A stretch of DNA of 10,029 nucleotides from Desulfuromonadales bacterium (GTDB lineage: Bacteria > Desulfobacterota > Desulfuromonadia > Geobacterales > Pseudopelobacteraceae), in assembly GCA_015688915.1 (NCBI GenBank), contig JAATGX010000076.1:1-10029 (forward strand). The letters are read 5' to 3'. The stretch's first letter is position 1, and each line of letters opens with the position of its first letter. A program made the translations under genes and the position numbers. The notes below the pieces were generated by a model. It ran no database searches. It worked only from the letters and a program-made list of their open reading frames with translations, and had not been told where the DNA came from. Of the stretch, positions 1 to 5,948 are shown piece after piece.

Positions 1-72
1 AAACGCCTCGGCCATCTGGCTGCGGGCGCTGTTGTGGACACAGACGAAAAGTACCTTGATCTTTTTTTTCAT
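1..72 (-). CDS. arsC: Arsenate reductase ArsC, N-terminal fragment (LMW tyrosine phosphatase fold), cut by the window edge
   Basis: The first 24 codons are visible, starting at the ATG whose complement ends at 72 and running off the left edge. The peptide has a hydrophobic beta strand (IKVLFVCV) followed by the P-loop signature C-X5-R (CVHNSAR, Cys11 to Arg17), then SQMAEAF. This is typical of thioredoxin-coupled arsenate reductases and low-molecular-weight tyrosine phosphatases; Cys11 would be the nucleophile attacking arsenate. A strong Shine-Dalgarno (GGAGGAG on the minus strand) sits just before the ATG. The gene follows the Acr3 permease by 96 bp on the same strand, which argues for arsenate reductase rather than a true protein phosphatase: ArsC would reduce As(V) to As(III), which Acr3 exports. 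The C-terminal resolving cysteines are outside the window, so the subtype cannot be fixed. Confidence 0.85.
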   Translation of the reverse strand, partial: MKKKIKVLFVCVHNSARSQMAEAF

Positions 73-168
73 GAACTCCTCCGTTTTTTTGGTTGGTTGA
101 TTGATGCACAGACTGCCAAACGTGTGTGACGGCCCGGTTACCGCCCCGGTACAAATTCCGCAAAGGCT

Positions 169-1221
169 TCAGGATGTCGTGGCGAACAGCCGCTTTTGAA
201 ACCGGAGCGCCACGTTCACCAGGGCGATCATCACCGGCACCTCCACCAGGGGGCCGATGACGGCGGCGAAGGCGGCGCCCGAGTTCAGACCGAACACGGC
301 CACGGCCACGGCGATGGCCAGCTCGAAGTTGTTGCTGGCCGCGGTGAAGGCCAGGGTGGTTGTCTTGGAGTAATCCGCCCCCAGCCGTTTCCCCATCCAG
401 AACGATACCAGGAACATGACCACGAAGTAGATCAGCAGCGGGATGGCGATGCGCAGTACGTCCAGCGGCAATTGCACGATCAACTGCCCCTTGAGGCTGA
501 ACATGACCACGATGGTGAACAGGAGCGCCATCAGGGTGATGGGGCTGATGCGCGGCACCACTTCCCGGTGGTAGCGCTCCACCCCCAGCGTCTTGACGCC
601 CATGAACCGCGTGAGCGCTCCGGCGATGCAGGGGATGCCCAGGTAGATGAAGACGCTCTCGGCGATCCGGCCGATGCCCACATCCACCACCACCCCTTTC
701 AGACCGACCAGCGGCGGCAGGATCGTGATGAAGAACTGGGCATAGACGCTGTAGAACAGCACCTGGAAGATGCTGTTGAAGGCCACCAGTCCGGCGGCGT
801 ACTCGGTGTTCCCCCAGGCCAGTTCGTTCCAGACGATCACCATGGCGATGCAGCGGGCCAGGCCGATCATGATCAATCCCACCATGTACTCCGGCTTGTC
901 CGGCAGCAGCAGCGCCGCCAGCACGAACATCAGTACCGGCCCGATCAGCCAGTTCTGCACCAAGGACAGCCCCAGGATCTTTTTGTTGCGGAAGACCTCG
1001 GGCATCTCCTCGTACTTCACCTTGGCAAATGGCGGGTACATCATCAGGATCAGCCCGGCCGCAATGGGGATGTTGGTGGTGCCGACCTGGAAACGGTTGA
1101 TGAACCGCTCCGTGCCCGGGATGAACCACCCCAGGCCGACGCCCAGGGCCATGGCGGCAAAGATCCAGAGGGTCAGCCAGCGGTCGAGGAAAGAGAGTTT
1201 GCGGGAGAGATGTTCGGTCAT
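169..1221 (-). CDS. acr3: Acr3-family arsenite efflux permease
   Basis: This 350-residue protein has the length and about ten hydrophobic segments of Acr3 permeases (bile/arsenite/riboflavin transporter superfamily), unrelated to ArsB. Recognisable family blocks are MMYPPFAKVKYEEMP (residues 60-74), the membrane cysteine in IGLARCIAMV (Cys124), WNELAWGN (131-138) and FTAASNNFELAIAVA with Glu300. Work on Acr3 proteins has shown a membrane Cys and Glu in these blocks to be essential for As(III) transport. It would extrude arsenite across the inner membrane by an antiport mechanism. The start ATG (complement of 1219-1221) has only a weak AGGGG site 11 bases upstream. It is transcribed divergently from the MarR-type regulator and precedes arsC, so acr3-arsC probably form one metalloid-induced operon. 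Automatic annotation may call this gene arsB, as many databases do. Confidence 0.95.
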   Translation of the reverse strand: MTEHLSRKLSFLDRWLTLWIFAAMALGVGLGWFIPGTERFINRFQVGTTNIPIAAGLILMMYPPFAKVKYEEMPEVFRNKKILGLSLVQNWLIGPVLMFVLAALLLPDKPEYMVGLIMIGLARCIAMVIVWNELAWGNTEYAAGLVAFNSIFQVLFYSVYAQFFITILPPLVGLKGVVVDVGIGRIAESVFIYLGIPCIAGALTRFMGVKTLGVERYHREVVPRISPITLMALLFTIVVMFSLKGQLIVQLPLDVLRIAIPLLIYFVVMFLVSFWMGKRLGADYSKTTTLAFTAASNNFELAIAVAVAVFGLNSGAAFAAVIGPLVEVPVMIALVNVALRFQKRLFATTS

Positions 1222-1263
1222 TTTGTCTAAGGCCCCTGATGTGAGGTTTTTTTATGCCTGGGG

Positions 1264-1294
1264 ATATTACATACGATTTGGTTGCAAAATGCAA
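1264..1294 (-). promoter_or_regulatory. Candidate promoter for acr3-arsC
   Basis: Read on the minus strand, a TTGCAT box (1294-1289) is followed after 19 bases by TAATAT (1269-1264), 43 bases before the acr3 ATG. The -35-like box lies within the 1282-1294 palindrome, so a bound repressor would block it. The 19-bp spacer is long for a sigma-70 promoter, hence modest confidence. Confidence 0.35.
1282..1294. promoter_or_regulatory. Operator-like palindrome, copy 1 (TTGCA-AAA-TGCAA)
   Basis: A perfect 5-bp inverted repeat with a 3-bp spacer lies in the divergent acr3/marR intergenic region. It is extended by matching TTT and AAA flanks two bases outside the arms. The right flank continues ATAAA, identical to copy 2 at 1781-1793. 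Its size and symmetry suit a dimeric winged-helix repressor such as the adjacent MarR-type protein. The regulator assignment is inferred from position. Confidence 0.65.
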
Positions 1295-1332
1295 ATAAAA
1301 ATGCTAGCGTCGATTCATCAGGAGGTGGTTCC

Positions 1333-1797
1333 ATGGAATCCATCGGAGAAGAGTTGCGCATATTCGTTCGTCGCTTCGGCCTGTTGAACGCGGCCTGCTG
1401 TGACGAATGCTGCGGCGAGCAGGTGTCCATGGCCCAGAGTCACATCCTGTTCGAGATCCGCCGGCTGGGCAGCCCCTCCATGCAGCGGGTGGCCGAGGAG
1501 TTGGGCATGGATGTCACCACCTTCAGCCGTCAGGTCAAAAGCCTTGAGGTAAAGGGGCTGGTCGCCAGGCGCGTGTCGCCGGACGACCGGCGGGTGAGTC
1601 TCTTGGGGGTGACCGCGGCAGGGGATGAGGTTGTGGCGCGCATTGACAGCTACATGGCCGACAGGGTTGAGTGGATGTTCTCCTCCATGACCTCGTTCGA
1701 GCGGGAGACCGTGGTCAGGTCTCTCGGGCTGTTGAACGAGGCGTTGTCCAAGAGCGATTGTTGTGGTGCGGATAAAATAATTGCATATTGCAAATAA
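1333..1797 (+). CDS. MarR-family transcriptional regulator with vicinal cysteine clusters (candidate arsenite/mercury sensor)
   Basis: The ATG at 1333 is preferred over an in-frame ATG at 1282 because a strong AGGAGGTGG site lies 7 bases before it, and because the 1282 start would place the operator inside the gene; it gives 154 residues. The MarR winged helix-turn-helix spans about residues 35-95: recognition region SMQRVAEELGMDVTTFSRQVKSLE is at 49-72 and the wing has the classic SPDDRR (82-87). Unusual for the family are CCDECC at 22-27 near the N-terminus, CC at 143-144 and Cys153 at the C-terminus. These sit on the helices forming the MarR dimer interface and would suit binding of thiophilic As(III) or Hg(II). 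Lying between acr3-arsC (divergent) and hgcAB (21 bp downstream, same strand), it is the obvious local regulator. A repressor released by metalloid is inferred, not shown. Confidence 0.9.
   Translation: MESIGEELRIFVRRFGLLNAACCDECCGEQVSMAQSHILFEIRRLGSPSMQRVAEELGMDVTTFSRQVKSLEVKGLVARRVSPDDRRVSLLGVTAAGDEVVARIDSYMADRVEWMFSSMTSFERETVVRSLGLLNEALSKSDCCGADKIIAYCK
1781..1793. promoter_or_regulatory. Operator-like palindrome, copy 2 (TTGCA-TAT-TGCAA), upstream of hgcA
   Basis: This has the same arms, 3-bp spacer and ATAAA right flank as copy 1. It overlaps the last codons of marR (ending at the stop, 1795-1797) and is 25 bp upstream of the proposed hgcA ATG. I see no convincing -35/-10 pair around it, so it may serve an undefined hgcA promoter or act as a repression site or roadblock within a marR-hgcAB transcript. 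Confidence 0.6.
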
Positions 1798-1818
1798 ATA
1801 CGCAAAGAACAGCATATT

Positions 1819-2970
1819 ATGAAGATACGAAAAGCGAAAAAGGTCACAAAGGCGGACAAAAAGCCTCTTTTCTCCCGGTGCGGCAGCATCCCCGACGACG
1901 GCCAGGACAAGCCCCCCTGTTGAGGCCCCCCGACCTCCGCAGGTGGCGGAGTAATCAGTGACAAGGTGCCCGGTTTCCTGGAATGGCTGGAAACTCCAGT
2001 CGGCCAGGTGCCGCGCGTCTCGACGGCGCTCTCTTTCTGTGACCATTTGGGCGCCTGCAAGGTCCGCTGGGGTATCGGCCGGATGAGCTACATGGTGCCG
2101 CCCGGCCTCTATGCGGTCGGCCACCCGGCGGAGGATGCCCCGGTGGTGGTGACCGCCAACTACAAGATGAGTTACGACATTGTCCGTTGCACCCTGGCCG
2201 GGCGCAACTGTTGGCTGCTGGTGCTGGAGACCTACGGCATCAACGTCTGGTGCGCGGCCGGCAAGGGGACCTTCGGCACCGGGGAACTGGTGCGGCGTAT
2301 CGCGGCCAGCGGCCTGGCCGAGGTTGTCAGCCATCGCAAGCTGCTGTTGCCAATCCTGGGTGCGCCCGGTGTGTCGGCCAACGAGGTGGCCCGGCGGACC
2401 GGTTTCAACGTGAGCTACGCCACCATCCGCGCTGCGGACCTGCCGGAGTACCTGGACAACGGCATGATGACCACGCCGGCCATGCGGGAACTGACCTTCA
2501 CCTTCTACGAGCGGCTGGTGCTGATCCCGGTTGAATTGGTGCTGGCGCTCAAGTCCATCGCCATCGTCGGCGGCGTGGCCCTGCTGTCGGCGGCTGCGTT
2601 GGGCAACCTCGCGGCAGGGATCTGGTCGTTTGCCGCCTATCTGGGCGCGGTGCTGGCCGGGATCGTGCTGGGGCCGCTTTTGCTCCCTTGGCTGCCGGGA
2701 AGGAGTTTTGCCCTCAAGGGTGCGGCTGTGGGGCTGGTGTGGGGCGGGCTGTTCTATCTGCTGGCCGGCGGTGCCCGGAGCGTGCCGGTGATGGTGGCGA
2801 TCTTTCTGGCCTTGCCGGCAGTGAGCGCCTTCCATACCCTCAGCTTCACCGGCTGTTCCCCCTTTACCTCCCGTTCCGGGGTTAAGAAGGAGATGGTTAT
2901 CGCCCTGCCGGCCATGGGGGGCGCGTTGTTGATGGGTGTTGTTTTGTTGGTGGCAAGTAGATTCTTGTAG
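1819..2970 (+). CDS. hgcA: Mercury-methylation corrinoid protein HgcA, with an in-frame TGA probably read as selenocysteine
   Basis: HgcA transfers a methyl group from its corrinoid to Hg(II) at the inner membrane. The diagnostic cap-helix motif NVWCAAGKGTFGTGE is present; its Cys (codon 2251-2253, residue 145 from ATG 1819) is the lower cobalt ligand of the corrinoid. Upstream is the family block RMSYMVPPGLYAVG, and the C-terminal third has five hydrophobic membrane segments beginning near VELVLALKSIAIVGG. A standard caller would start at GTG 1966 (334 residues), but that GTG has no well-placed ribosome site. The frame is open back to ATG 1819 except for TGA 1921-1923, and 16 of the 19 codons just before the TGA end in G or C, so the region looks translated. 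The N-terminus would end in KPPC-U-GPPTSAGGGVISD before PGFLEWLE, a 383-residue protein with Sec35. ATG 1819 has a poor Shine-Dalgarno and may depend on coupling to marR, which ends 21 bp upstream. Function is certain; the N-terminus is not. Confidence 0.93.
1921..1951 (+). promoter_or_regulatory. Candidate bacterial SECIS element (UGA plus downstream hairpin)
   Basis: In-frame TGA (1921-1923) is followed by a perfect 6-bp stem, CTCCGC (1935-1940) with GCGGAG (1946-1951), closing a 5-base loop AGGTG (1941-1945). The loop starts 17 bases after the TGA. From memory, the E. coli fdhF SECIS has the same 17-base spacing and a loop beginning AGGU. The bulged U of the E. coli upper stem is not evident here. 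SelB binding is inferred. Confidence 0.6.
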
Positions 2971-2982
2971 GAAAGAACTATC

Positions 2983-3058
2983 AACCACTCCCGGCTCCTC
3001 CTTGGCAAGGAGGGGAATTCTTGCTCCCCTCCTGATTCAGGAGGGGTCGGGGGTGGTT
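2983..3058. repeat. REP/BIME-like palindromic element between hgcA and hgcB
   Basis: Two perfect hairpins lie side by side: CCTCCTTG/CAAGGAGG around 3005 and CCCCTCCTGA/TCAGGAGGGG around 3036. Outer arms AACCACTCCC (from 2983) and GGGGGTGGTT (to 3058) also pair with one mismatch, giving a cloverleaf-like fold of about 76 bases. The GGAG-rich arms match the style of dispersed extragenic repeats in Geobacter genomes (family knowledge; other copies are outside the window). Confidence 0.75.
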
Positions 3059-3072
3059 ACGGCGGAGGAGCT

Positions 3073-3366
3073 ATGAAAGGCTTCAGGTATCTGAAGGATG
3101 TGGTCACCCTGAAACTGGATCGGGCGGCCTGTATCGGTTGCGGCCGCTGCCTGGAGGTCTGCCCGCACCAGGTGTTCCTGCTGGCGGGGCGGAAAGCCTC
3201 CCTGCGCGACCGGGATGTTTGCATGGAGTGCGGCGCCTGCGCCCTGAACTGCCCGGTCAAGGCCATCACGGTGGACGCCGGGGTCGGCTGCGCCTCGGGG
3301 ATGATCAACGAATGGCTGCGGGAACGGAAGCTCGGGAAGTTGGGCGGGGGGAACTGTTGCTCGTAA
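3073..3366 (+). CDS. hgcB: HgcB, 2[4Fe-4S] ferredoxin partner of HgcA in mercury methylation
   Basis: This 97-residue ferredoxin has two complete cluster motifs, CIGCGRCLEVCP (Cys20-Cys30) and CMECGACALNCP (Cys50-Cys60). Beyond them it has the HgcB-specific Cys73 in GVGCASGM and a C-terminal vicinal pair Cys95-Cys96 (GGNCCS end). HgcB is thought to reduce the HgcA corrinoid to Co(I), and the extra cysteines to bind and pass Hg(II). A strong GGAGGAG site (3064-3070) precedes ATG 3073. It follows hgcA by 102 bp, wider than is usual for this pair because a palindromic repeat lies between them. All cysteines expected of a working HgcB are present, and with the intact HgcA core this predicts a Hg-methylating host. 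Confidence 0.97.
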   Translation: MKGFRYLKDVVTLKLDRAACIGCGRCLEVCPHQVFLLAGRKASLRDRDVCMECGACALNCPVKAITVDAGVGCASGMINEWLRERKLGKLGGGNCCS

Positions 3367-3424
3367 GTCGGTTGCAAATGTGGCGTTTCTCCGGTGAGAT
3401 TGCATGTTGTCACGGTGTTTACCC

Positions 3425-3454
3425 TTGACAGTCTCCGGCCGACAGGTCTACAAA
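3425..3454 (+). promoter_or_regulatory. Candidate sigma-70 promoter
   Basis: A perfect TTGACA (3425-3430) is followed, after 18 bases, by TACAAA (3449-3454). It is the best promoter-like match in the 302-bp gap between hgcB and the lipoprotein gene. It would start a transcript near 3461, either the lipoprotein mRNA with a long leader or a short RNA ending at the 3531-3567 hairpin. Confidence 0.45.
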
Positions 3455-3530
3455 TGTCTCATCCACCAGCCGCCGTCCCTTTTCATGCAGTCTGGAAACG
3501 AACCATGGGGCACTCTCAATTTTGCACTGA

Positions 3531-3567
3531 ACCGCCATGCCGGAGAATCATCGGCCGGGCGGTTTTT
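3531..3567 (+). terminator. Candidate intrinsic terminator
   Basis: ACCGCC (3531-3536) pairs with GGCGGT (3558-3563), followed by TTTT (a five-T run counting the last stem base). The 21-base interior contains self-complementary CCGG segments. It could end the hgcAB transcript or a short RNA from the 3425 promoter. The long loop lowers confidence. The remainder of 3367-3668 holds no convincing gene. Confidence 0.45.
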
Positions 3568-3668
3568 GCGTTGGAGAGATTGTGCCGCGTAGATTTCACC
3601 GCGGCAAGGCCGGTCACACAGATCCTGAGAATACGCAAAAACCACTCAGAAACGAGGACAACAAGATC

Positions 3669-5030
3669 ATGAATCTGCTTAAAAGGGCTTTTACGCTACT
3701 TGGACCGGTACTGGTTGCACTGACCCTCTCCTCCTGTTCCGGCGTAAAACCGATGATTGCCGAGCAACCACAGGATCAGGCCTTTCATACGGAGCTGAAA
3801 CGGGAGATGTCCACGGTGTACGTGCCGATCGAGGCGACAGCGGCCGACCTGACCAAAATCCTGAACCAGGCGATCGCCATCGACATTTACAAGGGGTCCA
3901 CCAAATACCGGGGTCTGACCGCGGATATCAAGAGAAACGGGCCGATGGCCGTGAGCGCCGTTGATAATTACCTGTATCTGACCGTGCCGATTTCCCTGGT
4001 GTTGAACTACGGGATGTTCGATATCCCGCCGGTTTACTTCAAGCTGAGATTCAAACTGGCAGCCAGGATCACCTCCGACTGGCGGTTGAGCGCCGAGATC
4101 TACTACATGGGCCTGAGCGACCTGCTTGCCGAGGATGTGGGTATCGGCCCGCTCTCCATCAAGCCGCGCAGCATCGTGGAAGGGATTACCCAGCCGGTGC
4201 AGAGGCTCCTGTCCGATGTCATCAGCAAAACGATCAATGCCAAATACCCGTTGAAACCCCAGATCGCCAAGGTCTGGCTCGCCGCCCAGAAGCCGGTTCT
4301 GCTGGACAAACGGTACAACGCCTGGCTGCGGTTGACGCCGCAGAACGTCATGCTGTCACCATTGTATGCCCAGCACAACCAGGTGCGGCTGAATCTCGGC
4401 CTCCAAAGTTTTGCCGAACTGGTGGTGGGGCCGGAGCCGGCGGCCCGCCCTCCGGTGGCCCTGCCCAATCTGACGCTGGTGAACAGCATTGACAGGAGCT
4501 TCCGCGTCTCTCTGAATGCCGATCTCTATTACCGGGACATGCTTGCCATTGCCTCTCCGTTGCTGCTCAACAAGGAGTTTGCGTCCGACGGCAGACGGAT
4601 CACCATAAAGGCCCTGGATGTGTACGGCAACGGCGACAAACTGGTGGTAAAGGTGGAAACTGTCGGCGCCTTCGACGGGACCTTCTACCTGACCGGCAAG
4701 CCGGTGCTCGATCCCCGGACCAACGTGGTTTCCATGGCAGATGTGGACTTTGATATGAACAGCAAAAGCCTCTTGGTGCAATCGGCCGGCTGGCTGCTGC
4801 ACGGCGCCATTCGGGGCATCATCCAGGAAAAGCTGATGATGGACATGACGCCGCAACTGGATCAGGCCCGGGACATGGCCCGTCAGGCCATGTCCCAAGT
4901 CAAGCTGACGGAGAATATCGTTCTGAAGGGGAGCGTCAAGGCCATAAAGCTGAACGATGTGCTGGTGCAGAAGGACAGGATCAGCGTTCAGGTGTATGCC
5001 GAAGGGGAGACCGCCGTTGTTTTCCGGTAG
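3669..5030 (+). CDS. DUF4403-family lipoprotein
   Basis: The open frame extends back to 3537, but ATG 3669 is the likely start because it opens a clean lipoprotein signal peptide: MNLLKR, a hydrophobic run FTLLGPVLVALTL, then lipobox LSSC with Cys23 as the lipidated residue. A weak GAGGA lies about 11 bases before the ATG. The 453-residue product should be an envelope lipoprotein. The region from about residue 45 (STVYVPIEATAADLTKILNQ) and the C-terminal part (FYLTGKPVLDPRTNVVSMADVDFD, then WLLHGAIRGIIQEKL) match the style of DUF4403 proteins, predicted beta-rich lipid-binding-like proteins of unknown role. It lies 53 bp before mutM on the same strand, possibly one transcript, though no functional link is apparent. 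No metal-binding motif connects it to the upstream hgc genes. Confidence 0.8.
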   Translation: MNLLKRAFTLLGPVLVALTLSSCSGVKPMIAEQPQDQAFHTELKREMSTVYVPIEATAADLTKILNQAIAIDIYKGSTKYRGLTADIKRNGPMAVSAVDNYLYLTVPISLVLNYGMFDIPPVYFKLRFKLAARITSDWRLSAEIYYMGLSDLLAEDVGIGPLSIKPRSIVEGITQPVQRLLSDVISKTINAKYPLKPQIAKVWLAAQKPVLLDKRYNAWLRLTPQNVMLSPLYAQHNQVRLNLGLQSFAELVVGPEPAARPPVALPNLTLVNSIDRSFRVSLNADLYYRDMLAIASPLLLNKEFASDGRRITIKALDVYGNGDKLVVKVETVGAFDGTFYLTGKPVLDPRTNVVSMADVDFDMNSKSLLVQSAGWLLHGAIRGIIQEKLMMDMTPQLDQARDMARQAMSQVKLTENIVLKGSVKAIKLNDVLVQKDRISVQVYAEGETAVVFR

Positions 5031-5083
5031 CATGGTTTGGAAGAACGGTATGAGGGAGGCTGGATGGGCCACGGGAGGTGATG

Positions 5084-5887
5084 GTGCCGGAACTCCCTGA
5101 GGTGGAATTGACCCGGCGCAGTCTGGAGCGTGCGGTGGTGGGCAAAAGCATCGAGCGGGTGGAGATCCGGGCGCCGAAACTCCGTCTCCCGATTCCGGCG
5201 GAGTTGGCAACGCTCCTGGCTGGCCGCACCATCCGTTCCGTGGCGCGGCGGGGCAAGTACCTGCTGTTCGACTGTGAAACCGGGTGGCTCATCATCCACC
5301 TGGGCATGACCGGATTTCTCCGACATATCCCCGATCCTGCGCTTCCCGGCAAACATGATCATCTGGACGTCCGCCTCACCGATGGTTCGGCGCTGCGCCT
5401 CCACGACTCGCGCAAATTCGGCACCGTGATCTGGACTACGGACGATCCCCTGACGCACCCCCTTCTGGCCGGCATCGGCCCGGAGCCGCTGACCCCCGCC
5501 TTTGGCGGAGACTATCTTTTCAGGGTGAGCCGGTCGCGCCGGGTCGCGGTGAAGCTGCTGATCATGAACGCCGCACTGCTTGCCGGGGTCGGGAACATCT
5601 ACGCCAATGAGGCGCTGTTTCGCGCCGCCATTCGCCCCGACCGGCTCGCCTGCTCCCTCACGCAGGAGGAGTGCGACCGGCTGGCCCTCACCATCCAGGA
5701 AGTGCTGCGGGAATCCATCGAGCAGGGGAGCACTTACCGGGTGGCGGAGGAAACGACCGCCTATCATCCTCTGGAGTTCGCTGTCTACGGCCGGGGCAAG
5801 GGGCTTTGCACCCGCTGCAACGGGGCGCTGGAGGAGATCCGGCTCGGGAACCGGAGCACGGTTTTCTGTTCGCGTTGCCAGAAATGA
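5084..5887 (+). CDS. mutM: Formamidopyrimidine-DNA glycosylase MutM/Fpg
   Basis: Fpg excises 8-oxoguanine and ring-opened purines and then cleaves the abasic site. The catalytic residue is an N-terminal Pro exposed by Met removal, so translation must begin directly before PELPE. That selects GTG 5084 (267 residues) over the upstream in-frame GTG 5078 and ATG 5081, which would give MMVPELPE or MVPELPE. A GGGAGG site (5073-5078) is well placed for GTG 5084. Visible hallmarks are PELPEVE with Pro2/Glu3, the beta-clamp Lys in RRGKYLLF, LGMTG, HDSRKFG, the helix-two-turn-helix LLAGVGNIYANEALF, and a C-terminal zinc finger CTRC-X16-CSRC that ends the protein. Length and all catalytic elements are normal. 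It probably shares a transcript with the lipoprotein gene 53 bp upstream. Confidence 0.97.
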   Translation: MPELPEVELTRRSLERAVVGKSIERVEIRAPKLRLPIPAELATLLAGRTIRSVARRGKYLLFDCETGWLIIHLGMTGFLRHIPDPALPGKHDHLDVRLTDGSALRLHDSRKFGTVIWTTDDPLTHPLLAGIGPEPLTPAFGGDYLFRVSRSRRVAVKLLIMNAALLAGVGNIYANEALFRAAIRPDRLACSLTQEECDRLALTIQEVLRESIEQGSTYRVAEETTAYHPLEFAVYGRGKGLCTRCNGALEEIRLGNRSTVFCSRCQK

Positions 5888-5912
5888 ACTAGAGGCCGTG
5901 GTGCATTTTACC

Positions 5913-5941
5913 TTGAACAAGTGAATTAAATTCACTACCAT
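5913..5941 (+). promoter_or_regulatory. Promoter of the DUF4160/DUF2442 operon with an embedded operator palindrome
   Basis: TTGAAC (5913-5918) and TACCAT (5936-5941) are separated by exactly 17 bases. The spacer contains the perfect inverted repeat GTGAAT-TAA-ATTCAC (5921-5935). This is a typical repressor position. The HTH-bearing second gene of the operon is the natural candidate repressor (inference). Confidence 0.6.
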
Positions 5942-5948
5942 ACATGAC

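Noticed and set aside
196..1230. 344-codon plus-strand frame opposite acr3
   Set aside because: His/Asp/Gln-rich shadow with no domain; the minus strand is a clear Acr3.
1966..2970. hgcA starting at GTG 1966 (334 aa)
   Set aside because: The GTG lacks a well-spaced ribosome site (nearest GGAG is 14 bases upstream, within the hairpin), and codon bias shows coding sequence before it. Kept as the main alternative if the TGA is a true stop.
1318..2988. 556-codon minus-strand open frame opposite marR-hgcA
   Set aside because: Low-complexity, His/Gln/Arg-rich translation typical of the antisense of GC-rich genes; the plus strand encodes unmistakable MarR and HgcA.
3370..3412. Further TTGCA half-sites (3371-3375 and 3400-3404) downstream of hgcB
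   Set aside because: Neither forms the TTGCA-N3-TGCAA palindrome; the second matches only the first two bases of the right arm.
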